Of a DNA stretch of 64,000 bases, positions 11,801 to 24,818 are shown one piece after another. Positions within the stretch are counted from its first letter, which is position 1. Every line of letters starts with the position of its first letter. The notes under the pieces were generated by a model. The model had not been told where the DNA came from. It did not search any database and saw only the letters and a program-made list of their open reading frames with translations. The translations under genes were made by a program, and so were the position numbers. The stretch is taken from assembly GCF_016802725.1 (NCBI RefSeq), contig NC_052679.1, positions 23,927,561 to 23,991,560 of the forward strand, in the 5' to 3' direction. This DNA is from Solenopsis invicta (lineage: Eukaryota; Arthropoda; Insecta; Hymenoptera; Formicidae).

Positions 11801-13188
11801 CCGATTACGTAAATCTGTGAAAGTGGTCGAAAAACGGCGTCGTCAACTCCGTCCATTGTTATCGTTCCTCCTCTCGCTTTGCATCCGATCATAATTCCTT
11901 CGGTGCACCTCATTTAATCCATTATCTCGTCGGTTGGGAGTCTCGAAGTGCCCGCGCACGGTCGACTTACAATTATATCTCCTACTACTGATACGTCGTA
12001 CGTTTCACGGAACGCGAGTTCCACGGTTTAGCCAGGTCTCATGCAATATTTAATTCTGGATGCACAATTTTAATTTCAACCGTATCAAATTAATTCGCTC
12101 GAAACAAGATTCGCGCGTTGCTCCAAGAAAATCATTCGCGCGTTCAACTTGTCATGTTTTATTTATTTAAGACAATTAGTCCTTCGTTAAACTCTCCGAA
12201 CCATCAAATTTTAATTAGGACAATACGGAAACATCTGTCTCGCATCTGCCCGCGTGTACATACGAGATAACAATTAATCCACCGCGTTCCGCGTTATTAA
12301 CTTTATTAGCCGCAACTTTCGTAGATACCCGGCGAGATATCGCAAAGGTATCACGGTAACAAGCACTTTGTCACATTCCCGCAATACTTTCGTCCAACAA
12401 ATTTTTCAATATCCGAATTTTTAGTTAGCAGTATCGAAATTCGTTTTACGCTTCCGATATTTCGCGTTTCATTGTTATTCGTTCTTTTTTCGCGCATATA
12501 AATAATGGTATAAACAGATTGACGCTGACCAGGACAGTATCGGAATGGCCGTATTTATTCTAGAGCGTCATTGTGTACACGGAGCAAAATGTTGCGCTAT
12601 TCCTCTTCCCTTTTTTTTTTGTCGGCACAGGGATGTCCGTACGTGTAAACGAGCGTCCACACACCACCTCTCGCGTAAATTTCCGCGTTCAGCGTACGTG
12701 AGCGCGGGTGAATGAGCACGCGCGCATGTGCGCGAGGCTATTGTGCCGCCGGGCTCATGTAAGGACGCGCGCTTATGTGAAATGTGCCAACGTGTCTAAC
12801 GTTTACTCTATGCCGCATTGAAATCTCAGGAGCCTTTTAAACCGCGTCGGTCAGTTGTGGGGTGGTCGGCACGTCCCGCTCCCATTTTCAGTAATTTACG
12901 GTTGAATGGACATCGTTGACGGCGCCGCGCACCGCTTACTTAACGCGATACGCGAGCCGGGCATTTAAGCCAGACCGAGAGGATAGTGTCAACTGGATTT
13001 AAATGTCGTTCGGATTTTATGCATACGTCGGATTAATCGGGGAAACAGAGCAGCGGCGGCGCGCGTCGCGTGTCCTATATCGACGGCGCGGCGCGGCGCG
13101 CGGCGTCGCGCATTCTCGCTTGGCGGAATGCGGGCACGCACGCCAATTGTTTGACGCGTAGCACATTTTGTGGATAACGTTTATTCCG
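11801..13188. other. moderately CpG-rich stretch
   Basis: Rich in TCG, CGCG and AATT-type words. A TATA-like word (catataaataatgg) sits near 12497, and a TCAGT initiator-like word lies near 12850. CpG density climbs steadily toward 13 kb. No frame of note. It could be upstream regulatory DNA for the GC-rich block that follows, but no transcript start is proven. Confidence 0.3.
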
Positions 13189-13211
13189 CACACACACACA
13201 CACACACACAC
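13189..13211. repeat. (CA)11 microsatellite
   Basis: An uninterrupted CA run inside the CpG-rich block. Confidence 0.95.
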
Positions 13212-13568
13212 TGCCGCGCGCGCCATCGTTCGCTGTATTGTTCGATTTAGCCGGCGCGTGCAGAATCCGTTTCCGCGCAATAGAAATATTTTCCCTGGCC
13301 ACCGCGCAGAGAGATCGTTTTATTCCTCTCGCGCGTTAGACGGTCAACAATTCGTCGCGCGGAGACAGAGAGAGATACCCGTGCGCTTTACGTGTGAAAA
13401 GCGGGTTCAGACGGAATCGCCAAAAGAGTGCCAAAGGGTGGTGTGGCGCGCGCGTCTCGTAAGATATTACCAGCCCGCTCCCCTTTTATCCCTCATCGAA
13501 TATTCGAACATTTTTTCCTCCCCTTCTCTCCTTTTCGCCGCGCCGCGAATCTATTCGCGGTAGTCTGC

Positions 13569-13811
13569 ATGCCGCCCGCTATTCCGTTTGATTTGCTCTT
13601 CGATGCGGATTACCAGACGTTCGTCCGGACCTCGCCGAGAGTTTTCCAGCGGCGCGAATACTTGGAGACTTTGCAATTCAGTCGCCTACATACGTATCCG
13701 CGCGGGAAGAGAACCGACCGTCTCTATCCTTTGGCCGTGCCGCGGAAAAAGCGAGGCAATCACTTTGGGATTTTATCCGGGATTACCAACGCGACGCCGA
13801 GCAGGGAGTAG
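13569..13811 (+). CDS. 80-codon frame in CpG block, unassigned
   Basis: ATG at 13569 opens a frame that starts MPPAIPFDLLFDADYQTFVR and ends with TAG. Its amino-acid mix (Phe, Asp, Leu, Tyr as well as Arg) is more protein-like than the other frames in this GC-rich block. The open frame extends upstream to about 13428 without another clear start. A second frame, 13588-14091 (167 codons), is Arg- and Ser-rich and overlaps it. I see no domain. It may be a real small or first exon, or simply a result of low AT content. Confidence 0.17.
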   Translation: MPPAIPFDLLFDADYQTFVRTSPRVFQRREYLETLQFSRLHTYPRGKRTDRLYPLAVPRKKRGNHFGILSGITNATPSRE

Positions 13812-14091
13812 AGGGCTACGAATAAGCGTAGCGAATAAGCGGGTGAAAAGGAAGACGACGCGACGGATAGAGTGGAGGACTCTTCGATTGCAACGGATTA
13901 AACGGGGACTCCGCTTTTTCCATCGACTCGCGTTTCTCCACCGCGTTTCTCCGTCGATATACCGTCGTCTTTCCGTGCGCTGTCCTCCTCCTAGAAAGAC
14001 TCCGGGAGAGGAACGGAGTACATTTACACCATGGATTTTCCACGTGGAGGAGCACACGGCTGAGATCGAATCCGCACGTTATCCGTATTGA

Positions 14092-14395
14092 TTTGGATTA
14101 ATGGCAACGGTCGTAACATCGATTGTCTCTTTGGCTATGATTCGCACGGGACACGATGACCAAAGGGTTTCATCATGGTGACAGGTTTGCTTGAAGGGAT
14201 GTCCAGTCGGGCGAAATCTTGCCGCACGTTCCATTGATATAGTCCATCATTCATGACCACGTTTCTTGAATATCTGGCTGCGTTTACCGCAGACGCTGGC
14301 AGCAGTTACGTTCTTGTTAGATCATGTTACTATCTAATTTCAATGCATGCGATATTAAATATGCAAATTGCGGAAGAAGCTGTCTCATTTATCAA
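14092..14395. other. transition from CpG-rich to AT-rich DNA
   Basis: Nothing supported. Confidence 0.5.
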
Positions 14396-14458
14396 TATAG
14401 AAATTATAAAATATAGAAATTATAAAATTATAAAATCTATATATAGAAATTATAAAAT
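14396..14458. repeat. short tandem repeat, tatagaaattataaaa type
   Basis: The word tagaaattataaaa occurs three times with small variations. An AT-rich minisatellite. Confidence 0.8.
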
Positions 14459-15939
14459 AACAAAATCACACCAATAATTTGGTATAATCTTTTTAAAACG
14501 GAATTTTCTTATTTCTTGGAAACTAAACGTTGCACTATATCAACCCTTGGTTACTCGCACCTAAAAAAGTTACACAAGAATTTAATACGCGCTGGGGCGT
14601 GTGACTCCTTGCGCGAGCAATCAAAGGTTAATATTGATTTGCTTAGATAAAGAAATAAAAAACCAGTTCATTTATTACTTCTTTTTTCTATGAAATTTAT
14701 TAAAATACGTCATTTTTCATTCATACTAAAATTATTATAATTATTGGATACTATTAATATTTACTATAGAATAATGAAGCACTTTTTCTTATTTATTTCT
14801 ATCAAAATTCAAAGATTTTTTGGTCACATATTTAGTTTCAGTAAAACTGAAAAATCATTTATTTTTACTTCTCAAAAAGAAAGTATCATTTTTAGCTAAT
14901 AAAACTTTTTTTATTTATTTTTATAAAAATATGAAACTTTGTAAAAAAAAATTCGTTTTTTGAAATGATTAGAATAAGAGATATAAATTGCCGAAAAAAT
15001 ATTATACATTAACTTTTAGTGTACCAGTTTTAGAGCCCAATTTTTCAAAGTTCTTTTTAGATTACATTGCAAAAACATGCTTTTAAAATTTTGTTTTTAG
15101 TTTTTGTTTGAGAAACATTTTCCAATTGAGCAAAACTTAACTTTGCCAATATTGGTGACTTTCTTTTAATAAAATGGAAATTTATTTCATCAATTTCGGT
15201 TGATACATATAAATAATCCTCGACTAATGTAATCACATTTAATGTGTAATCTTGTCGAGTTAACGCTGCAGCTTCGAAGCGAATATTTTCTCTTCTTCAT
15301 GTCGCTGGATAAATGTGTTGCAATTACTTAACTAGGATTTCTCGAGCTCGGATTATGAAGTCAATTCGTGTGTCATCAGACCGTCTTGCTCACGTGTTCC
15401 TAACCGGATGTTGTCAAGTTAAATGTAAAGAGCGGTACGAGCCGCCCTGACTTAGAAGGGGAGCTCGTACAAACAATTCTACTCGCCTCGTATTCGATCG
15501 CATCGCTTTGGAAAATAGTGTTTCTAATTGCGGACGTTCTAAATTTGGAATGTAACTCTAGACGCGTAGGCATGTCAAGTAATGCACTGTATTCTTCATG
15601 GCTAAATTACCTCCTGCAATATTTATTATATCTACACAGTAGCTCTGTGTCTTCGTCAAATTATATTAACTGTCATAATTGACATAAAGTTTTAATATCT
15701 CTAAGAATGTAACTAACATTACAGGGAATGTACAGTTAATTATCTTTATAATTACACAATCAATAAAAATATAATGGAGGATTTGCCGATCCATGGTTAA
15801 TTCATAGTTCGTATATTATATGCAACCAAATTTGTTTGCCACTGTGGTTTTACAGAAAAACTTATGAAGAATATTTAGTAATAGCATTTGATACTTATAA
15901 AAATATTTGCATCTCTTCTCTTTTTCGTTTCGTCTAAAA
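14459..15939. other. AT-rich gene-less stretch
   Basis: AT-rich until about 15.25 kb, then a short more balanced segment (15.25-15.6 kb) with no frame. No repeat with supported ends. Confidence 0.5.
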
Positions 15940-15978
15940 GCCGTGCTGTAAGGCCGTGCTGTAAGGCCGTGCTGTAAG
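15940..15978. repeat. 13-base unit repeated three times
   Basis: Three exact tandem copies of gccgtgctgtaag, followed by a truncated start of a fourth. A GC-rich minisatellite in AT-rich DNA. Confidence 0.93.
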
Positions 15979-16940
15979 CCGTCCTTACTTTCTACTGTAA
16001 AGGGAATAATTTTATTATGAAGCTAAAAGTTATAATGAAACTGAAAGTTAAGTTTTAAGTCGCGATGTGACAAAACTGACGCTAATCTATTTTCACTTGG
16101 AAAATATTGTACGCGTCAATTTATCGCAAAGTTATCCGATTTTGGAATGTTGCGCTGTGCTGAAGGTTATCCCTTACCTCTTCCGAACATCAAAAGTCGA
16201 GACGATAGGTGACAGCGACTAGACGCGTTACCGGATACATCGCCGGGAATATCGTGAACATCCATTTCGATCCGTGCAATTCTCCTTTAGAACAGAAAAT
16301 AACTTGACAGATCTCAACCGATTCCATTTTCTATCAGTTTTGTCGGCCACAATTGTGACGTTTTTCACATACAGTATAATTTTCGCCAAATGAATTTCGC
16401 TGATGCGTAAAATTAAAGTAGAATTGTGCTGTCGCACAGCAGCTTCATTTCTCGGAACAAGACTAAGGAGGGTTCCTTAGTAATAAGGTTTAACGATGTG
16501 ATTTCGTGTGTGAATTAACAATTTGTCTGAACATAAAGTCTCAAGCGCAAAATGAAATCTTGGACCTCTAAAACGCAAATGTGGTAATGTAGACAGACAC
16601 GTGACGACGGTTCTAATACATATATATATATTCCTAATTAGATTCTCTGTTCTAGGATTATGTCTGAGAAAAGAGATAGTCGTCGAATAGCACAGTCCCA
16701 AGTTTAATCAAGTTTCATTTCGAGCGGAATAAGATCTTGTAAAATGTCATTCTAATTCTTGTTGTCTGAGATTATTTACGTTTATAAATTAATTAAATGT
16801 CAGCGAATGGTAATCTACATTGACGAATCAACGATATTTGTTTTTTCTATACACACAGCTATCCTTTATGTGGAACAAACAAAAATTCGTTATTCCGTCT
16901 GTGATACAATAAATCATGGATTGCGCCGGATGTATGTAAA

Positions 16941-16945
<5 letters not shown>
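15979..16945. other. gene-less stretch of mixed composition
   Basis: No supported feature. Minus-strand frames at 16228-16437 and 16477-16701 have no motif. Confidence 0.45.

Positions 16946-17018
<73 letters not shown>
16946..17018. repeat. (GT)36 microsatellite
   Basis: An uninterrupted GT run of about 73 bases, the longest microsatellite in the window. The long Val-Cys repeats in two plus-strand frames here are read from this tract and are not coding. Confidence 0.98.
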
Positions 17019-17020
<2 letters not shown>

Positions 17021-18020
17021 CGTTCGCGCGTTTAAATGCAGGTTTTACTACGAGTACTGTAATTTGTTTTGTATGACGCCATGCACCTGCACGGGAATTC
17101 TATTTTACACTACACATAGCAAAGCGCACGGATCTGAAAAGGCACCAGAAAACGTACTTAACATGTAAATTTGCTCTGTGTGATACAAGTTCAACCCTTA
17201 TCCGTGCTATCAATTAGAGTCCTGATACTTTCTGCAAATTAAAGAAAATTTCTAAATTTATTTTACTGATTTGCACATTAATATTTTTGTTTGTTGACTA
17301 ACATTAAAAAAAAATATTTTCTTTATTTATAAACGTCTGAATAATTCTTCTAATAATAAGAGAAATTTTTTTTCAATTATACGAAAAGAAGAACAATTTT
17401 TTAATAACGCAGAATATAAATTTCTATCTACTTATTTGATAATAAAATAATGTTGAAATGATCATATAAGAAATAAAATTGCTTGGAAAGTCAATTTAGA
17501 TTGAGAAGAGTTGATTAAATACATTGAATGTGAATTAACGAACTTGTCAAGAATTATATCAAGTCAATCCTTATACGTAATTCAACCAGTCGCAATGGCG
17601 AGGCATTATCTTGGATTTCACTGTAATTGATATTGACATTGAGTTACACCGACTGACATTGAGTCGCTGTAACTAACATTGACACTGTCACTCGCAATTT
17701 GCAATTGAATCTGAAAATTCAGTTTCTCGCCTTCATTTAAATTTCACGTACGCCCGATAATTTTAATCGCGCTGAATATACTTGCTGTATTTTTAGTTGT
17801 ACTCTTTAGCCCGATCAAATCGAGGAAGTAAATCAGGAGTCTTATCAAAGTTAAAATATTCGATATCGGTTCTTTGAAATTTTAATTGTCTACCGCGTAT
17901 ACACGTGTATACAGCCATTGGTAAATATTATTGTTAGAACTTTATCGTTTACTTTTGGCAAATTGATTTTTGGCCATTTGATTTTTATTTGAACTCACAA
18001 TTTATTTTTATTCTTTTCAA
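17019..18020. other. AT-rich putative intron
   Basis: AT-rich. A patch at 17615-17700 repeats the word gacattgagt two or three times in a loose array. A perfect 16-base palindrome (gtatacacgtgtatac) lies at 17897-17912. Confidence 0.4.
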
Positions 18021-20020
18021 TGAGACTTTTTTTTTCAAGGAAAATATATCCGAAGGAGACGCTGAAAACATATACATACGTTCATATAGTTTCTTTCTAC
18101 ACGGAATCCGCGGGGAGCCCTTTGAAAAAGAAGGAACGCGGAAGCGCCGTGATATTTTCCTGGATGGCTGCATGTGTGCCAGCCTGTGCACGTTTTCGGA
18201 CACTTTTACGCGACGCCGAAGCCACGGGCCCGTGAAATCGGACCCGCGCACGACCGCTCACACGTGAGAGCGCGCTCCCGATAATAACGCGCTTTAATTT
18301 TGGAAAACTCTCCTACGGTCGCTTTGCAGGCCTAATGATGTGTACGGGGCGTGGGAGAGCGGTCGTTTAAGGTGTAAACTCTCGTGAACCCCGCTTCGCG
18401 TGTTATCTCCCACCGGAGTGGAATTTAACCGAACCCGCTTTGTTTGAGATCTAATGTATCGAATGCACGCTCTTTAACAGCGCTGCACTGCTGCTGCGAT
18501 GCCGTTAGCCATCGCTTCCAATGTTCGCTTTAACAGTATATTTATCGTGGGAACCATTTGTTTTTTTTTTCAGTAACTAATGAATTGCCTCTGTACAGTT
18601 AAATCAGTGGTTTCGCACGAAAAGCCATAATAGATGAAACAAAACGATACGACGAAACAGAATGTGTATTTCGCTGGAATTTTGTTTTCTAATTTCGCAA
18701 TGCACACACGTTAAAGAAACTTGCTTTCGTTATATTATTTTTCTAATTCTTAGAGCTAGAAAAAGGTAGAAGACGAGTTAAATTAAGTTTAAAGAAATTA
18801 TAAACGGATAAAGAAGCTTAAAATCAATCATTTTTTTGAGAGCTGTTTCGATCGATGTCTATTTAAGTCTTGTTAAATTTTAGCAACAATAATTAGTAAA
18901 TTTTACAACAATCATCCGTAATTCTAAATCTTGCATTTAATACGCATTTTTTCTAAATTGTGAAAGTATAAAATATATTTAGCCTTTTTGTTTCGGTTTT
19001 TTTAAATTGTTCCCGCAAGTAATGACGGCTGTTCATATTCAAACACGCCTAGCTGTCGGTCACTACCAAAAATTGCGTATCAAGAGCGATGAGAGAACGA
19101 GAGAGAGAGGGGGGGAGGGAGAGAGAGGACGAAAGAGATGAAAAGGAGATAACGCCTAACGGAAAAAAGCTTTTTTTTCAACTTTCATGCAAATCCGTGG
19201 CCTGCAATTGCCGGCGGGCGAACGGAATCTGTGTGCTCGTTCTCTCTTTCGTTCGAAACAGAGTGGCTGCGACAGCCGGATCTGCCGGCCGTGTTTGCCT
19301 CGTTTGTCTTCCGATTTGGCTGGCTGTGATCAATGACGAAGGAAAATCTGTCGTTTTCACATGGCGACGAAATCTGCCGAGCTGTGAAAATATCCGTGAA
19401 TCTTCGAACGTGACGGGGGCTATTATCAGCGCCCATCAACAATACGTATTGTTCCTTTAGGAATGGAACGTAATTTGCGGACGCTGCAGAATCCAAGACG
19501 AGATTTAATCTTTCGATACGCGCGCCTTATTCGGTCTTTACGTCGAGATTATAGCGATCAAATTTTTATTATATTTCTTATAACGTAACTTCACATAAAA
19601 AAAAATGAAATAACACCTATGCTCAATATCCCGATGTTTCCTTCCCCTCTGTTTTCCTATTTTTTCCTTTCTGTCGCACGCGCACAAATATTTCCAAATA
19701 AGATGGGATTTGTTCTCCTCCGAAGCTTTGAGGCTTTCAACATATCCAGCATTCCGAGAGCTTCGACGAGAATTTCCCGACTGAATCGTATTCGTCTTCT
19801 TCAAACGATAAATGCTGGGTACATCGGAGACGAGGAAAGAGGGCGGGCATCCTCAATGCCTTGTACGTGTGCGAGGGGGGTTTGGCGCGGGGCCGGGTTC
19901 AACTTTCGAACACTCGTGAGCTGGGACGAATGTTTCCCTCATGGAAGATTAACGATTGGTGGGGAGTCCGCCACTTCTCTTTCCTTACGGTTCTAAAAGT
20001 TCCCTCCTTTTGTGTTTCAG
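18021..20020. other. putative intron with two CpG-rich patches
   Basis: CpG-rich at 18.08-18.55 and 19.2-19.95 kb, AT-rich between. A GA- and G-rich tract lies at 19095-19130. Overlapping frames of about 60-125 codons on both strands in the second patch have no motif. The last 20 bases are a strong pyrimidine tract leading into the exon at 20021. Confidence 0.4.
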
Positions 20021-20056
20021 AATTTACGCTCGATCCTCCCGGTGCTCGACACATCG
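20021..20056 (+). CDS. candidate 36-base cassette microexon (B)
   Basis: The acceptor is excellent (cctccttttgtgtttcag) and so is the donor (acatcg followed by GTAAGT). The length is 36 bases, a multiple of three, so it can be included or skipped without changing frame. All three frames are open: phase 0 gives NLRSILPVLDTS, and the frame beginning after two bases gives FTLDPPGARHI plus one left-over base. Both link without a stop to the candidates at 5121, 50658 and 51117. The peptide is not recognised. It could also be an untranslated exon. Confidence 0.45.
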
Positions 20057-23000
20057 GTAAGTCGTGCAATTTTAACAACCTGTTTCCTTAGGCGACGTTA
20101 CTCTGTCAACGGTACACCCGGCAGCCCGTAGCATCACGGAATTGGATGAGCCAAGCGTGATGCACGGAATAGTTAAAGACATAAAAGATGTATGAGCCAT
20201 TACTTCAAGAGCCTACTCACACCGTAATGGATTATATCGGAAAGTTACAAATGCGAGTAATATTTCTGCTCTTACGTAAGATAAATATTGAACGATGTGT
20301 TTGTTGTGAAGAAAGAAAATTCAAGTTCCATTTAACATACTGCTAGATATTTTCTGTATACTTTTTTTTTGTTCGTGTTTTTCTTCCTTCTCTCTCCCCC
20401 CCCCCTCTCTTTAAACGGGAACATATATACCGATTGAAAATGTATTGCACGAAAAACCGTATGATCGAGTAACTCGCGGGGAAACTCCAATTTCACCGTA
20501 CACGTGATTGCGTATTGTTCGCGGTATTGGCAGCCGGAAGGCTTACCTTGGGTTCGATGACTGATCGATGCGTATCGATTAGCGTCGACGCTCTCAGATC
20601 GCTTTTTAGCGTCGATTTGAAATTTAAATCAACCGAGGGCAACATATGACGCACATTGACACACACACACACCGAGCGTACAAACACGTCTGGCTGGCGG
20701 CGCGCTTGCGTCGTCGCGTCAGCCCGAATTCCGGTAGGATCGATCGAAAGTGCATACATCGATGCAGATATTATCACGACCGCCGCAACGTCGGCTCGCT
20801 TATATTTGAACGCGGCGATAAATTTCAGTCGCGAGCTGAGAGGCTGCGAATTCTCGCCCCAGCATTCGTCGCGATTCCTCTCGGTTACGAACGATCACCG
20901 GTTTCGGTATCGACGCCTTATCGTCGTGAAATATTCCCGTAGAATGATAACACGAGTTTCGCTTCGTTCGACAATCCGAGTGAGCGATATTGATCTTATT
21001 AAACTGCATTAATATTCAATAGGATTTTTTTGCAACAGAGGAAGAGAGATACGTTATACTAACAAATTATCTTATTAAAATTAAAATTTAAGAGGTTTTA
21101 TTACTTTTTCAATTACGAAAAAATTTTAGAAAGTTAAATGCAATAAAAAAAAATCTAATGTTTTTAATAGTGTTGAGAAAAAAAACATTTATAATAGAAA
21201 ACAAATGTAATAAGATCTTTTTGCAATTTATAAAAAAATTGTTTACTAAGTATTCATTTTTGAGTTACTTTGTTAAAAATTATATTATCTATTTTGTTAA
21301 ATGTTACATTTAATTCTCATTAGTATAAGACTCCATATTTTTATTAAGATAATACAATCTCTATAATTTCTAATTAAAGGATCGCCCCTTGTAAGTGCAT
21401 AGGTGCATATTTTTAAAACTATCCCATGTGTTTCTGTTTGAGAAACATGACTAACACATTTTTTTACCATGACACATGAGTTAACAGAAAATCTTTAATT
21501 AACGTATGAAAAAAGAATTTAACTTTCACGTGATCTCTCTGTCTCTCTTGTCATTCGTAAATGTGCATTCCCATGCGCGTCGACGGCAATGTACGCGGTG
21601 CTGGTCTGACTTCCGATGCGCTTTTCCGACTACGTGACGTCCGGACATCCGACATCTGCGACGTACTGCCAACAGTGCCAACACGTTGCTACACCAGGAC
21701 GGACGCGACAGCAAACCGCGGAATTATTATTGCGAGCGAGTGTAAACGTCTAGCAAGCTGCGAAACCCGAGTGGTGAACGCTCATAGGCATTATTAACCG
21801 ATCTCTCCGCGTAGTCCCGGCACTCGTGGCAGCTTCGCCGCGGTTCGATACCGAACAAGATTACTTCACGCGATAGGAAAACACACTTCGTCGAAGATGA
21901 ACGGTTCACGCAGCTACACCCGCAAGCATGCGGGCATTAATATATATTACTTCGTATAATATCTTGTCCGTACAACATATATGCTATGCGCTTGTGGCTG
22001 TTATCGCAAATATGCTACAGTATAAGACGATTATTAGGAAACATTTAATTTGTAGCCGGAGGGAGTAGAAATTATTGAATGTAAAGACAAGAAGTATTGA
22101 GACGCGCGCTGTTGATTTTTGAACCGGCAGATTATTTGCGAATTAAACGTCGGAGAAAGGATAATAAAATGGAGAGCATAAAATTGCGCTTTTCGATTAA
22201 TTTTATATAAATTTGAATCAATTTAATGTGAAATAATCTCGCAAAAGCTTTTACCTGTACACAGTACGATTTAATATGATATAATGAGGCAGGAAGGAAG
22301 AGGTAAAAATATATCAATTGCAGAAGATCAATCGGTACATTGAGCTCGACAGTCGATTTGATTTCTGGCGTTACGCGGTATAATTTCGCGGCTTGCATCG
22401 AGCCAGATGAACGAAGTTATCGGATAGGTTGGTTATACGGGAGTTGAGGTGGGAATGTCCCGATATTTGTGGAAAGCTGGCAAAGTTTCCCTCGCAGTGG
22501 TAATATAGCCTATGCGAAAATCGATATTCGATAATCACGAAATTCCAGGGAGGCTTGCGGCGTCGCCCTTTCTTGCGAGTCTTGCCGCAAGATATTAAAA
22601 GGTCCAAAAAAAGAACGGAGCCGTTCGCAAATTGAAGAGCTTTGCGCGATTTAATGTGAAACGCACGATTTGATGTGGGTTAACTTTTATTAAATATAAT
22701 CGCGTTTTTCTTATACCTTTTCTCCTGGTTATTTGTTATTTTCTTTTTTTATCGTCAAATAGATCGATCTTGTTTGATGTCGAAAATTATAAGTTGAGAG
22801 GAAAGAGAGAGAAAGAGCTTTTCCTCCTAACTGTAAACTTATATTAATCAGAGTCTGATTTTATACTTAAGATACTGACTCAAGTATGATCTCGAAAAAT
22901 TACACGTTTTATTATGTTGAATGGATGAAATCTCTTAAGACTATCTGAGATCAGACTTGAAACGATCTTAAATATAACAAATTATGATCAAATTACTGTT

Positions 23001-24037
23001 CTGTGATGGTTAAGAAAGAAGGAAAGTATATCTTTCACAAAGTTCTATAATATCATCTTGTGTACATTTTCTATGAAGGAGCTATTATTATTTTTATCTT
23101 CTAAAAATATTTTTAGAATAAGGATGTTGGTTTATACGAAAAGCATTGAGAGTATCTCTGCAGTCTTTTATCAATTTTTTTCTTACCACATAAAATTCAA
23201 CAAAATTCTATTAATTTATAGTATAAAACTTTTGTATACACTTCATATATTTTGGAAAAAAGTGTCGACATCAGCTGTAACAAGAATGTATTGGCAATTA
23301 TTAATTTTCATCAAATTACTATTTATTTATTATGCCGTTTAATTGTTCATTTACTAAATCTCACTGGTATCCTTTAATTGGAAGTTGCGGCATTTACTTA
23401 ACAAATACTCGCGTTTAGTTACATGTATATACGGAAGTGGTTTGCTAAAATAATATTTCTCTGTGACAGTAGTACCTGAGCACAATGTTTATATAATGGT
23501 ACTTTACTCGGTAGAATGGTTTACGTAGGTACTCATTCCTAAAATGGGCGAATGTTTTTTTAACAACGGATTCCTTAGAATAGATACGGGCTTTATTTTT
23601 TCCAACGATAGTATCCAAGTGAGTGAAATGTAAAGACTGGAACATCGTTATAAATAACTTCTCTTCTTCCTCTCTTTCTCTCTCTCTCTATTTTCTAATA
23701 AAATGTTTTGTTAAAAAATAATTCCAGAATAAAGAATCAATGATTAAAGGATTTACAACGAGAAGGATGTTATTCGTAATTGTATCAAAATGTATGTTAT
23801 TAGGATTGTATTTAAAAAATTTTGTTGTGACATAAATTTATATATACTCGTGAGATGCTTAAATTTTATTACGATGTGATTTGCTATGGTGTGTTGTCAA
23901 TATTTAAAAGATTTATAATATCGTTATCAACTTTCAACGATGCTTTCCTAAACGTTTTTTCTTTGTTTTTGTTATTTGCAAACATGCTTTTCTTCTTTCA
24001 GCGTATTGACGGGTAAATAGTAGATTCATGTATTCCG
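20057..24037. other. long putative intron
   Basis: A C run lies at about 20397-20405. CpG-rich patches at 20.5-21.0 and 21.55-21.9 kb hold overlapping frames without motifs. The stretch 21.0-21.5 and everything after 22.65 kb is AT-rich. A GTGAGT near 23621 has only a weak TAG acceptor partner, in a phase that does not fit. Confidence 0.4.
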
Positions 24038-24301
24038 CTATTCTCTCGTGTACTTACTTGTACTAAAAATTTTATAGAAGCACGGCTTGCGGTTTCCATT
24101 CTCGCGCAAATGCAAACGTAAACTCTGCGCTGCGTCAGTATATATACATCGAAGTAATAAGGTCGTTGCTACGCACGTTTTATCGTTCCTGTGCGCGTTA
24201 TTTCTGTTTCGTCGGAAGCACGCTTGGTTAAGACGACTCGCTGTTTTTCTGTATTTGAACGAGACGGCAGAAGCCGAGCGTGTACCATATTGGTTTCTCA
24301 A
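24038..24301 (-). CDS. 87-codon minus-strand frame, unassigned
   Basis: Starts with ATG at 24301 and contains a GTAAGT donor near its end (acaa followed by GTAAGT at about 24058). A TATA-like word (TATATATA on the minus strand near 24140) lies inside the frame, so if it is a promoter the frame itself is not coding. The peptide is basic (MRNQYGTRSASAVSFKYRKT) with no domain. Either reading is weak. Confidence 0.1.
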   Translation of the reverse strand: MRNQYGTRSASAVSFKYRKTASRLNQACFRRNRNNAHRNDKTCVATTLLLRCIYTDAAQSLRLHLRENGNRKPCFYKIFSTSKYTRE

Positions 24302-24670
24302 GGGAGGAAAGATTTGATTAAAGAGACGCTATTCGAGATACATTTGTTTTAGAATTATTCCATCAATTAAAATAAGAAGCTTCAATCTTTAATCGATTAG
24401 CGCGTAAAAAATTACATTAATTTAATATACCTGTGCAACAAAAATCTCTCGTTTATTTTACTACAAAGATTCCTTAGAAGAGATATGGAAGGTATCTCTA
24501 ACACAAAATGCTGGCATAAAAAAAGGGAATAATTTTTTTAGCACATCCGATATTCGAATAATAAAACGAACACGTTTGCTTCGCGTAACGCAGAGAGATT
24601 TAGACAATAGTTCGCATACACATACAAATTTATTTCAATGTACACGCGGTTTATCAAACGCAGACCGTCC

Positions 24671-24688
24671 AGATGTCGTACGACATCT
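24671..24688. repeat. perfect 18-base palindrome
   Basis: agatgtcgtacgacatct equals its own reverse complement over 18 bases. It has the form of a dimeric DNA-binding site, but no known factor is assigned. Confidence 0.9.
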
Positions 24689-24818
24689 ATTTCTTGCCGT
24701 GGCGACTTAGTGCCTGTGTAACTACCAGTGCGCATCCAGCTGTGATCTTACTGCGGAGATCCTGCAAGTTTGTCGCTTCACCGGTGTTGTAGATGGCATC
24801 TCGCCATCCTCGGGGGTG

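Noticed and set aside
13588..14091. 167-codon plus-strand frame
   Set aside because: Arg-rich translation of a GC-rich block, overlapping a more balanced frame and two minus-strand frames; no motif.
16759..17168. Frames with long Val-Cys repeats
   Set aside because: They are read from the (GT)36 microsatellite.
18326..18372. Block after ctttgcag ending at GTGTAA
   Set aside because: Weak donor and stops in the required phases.
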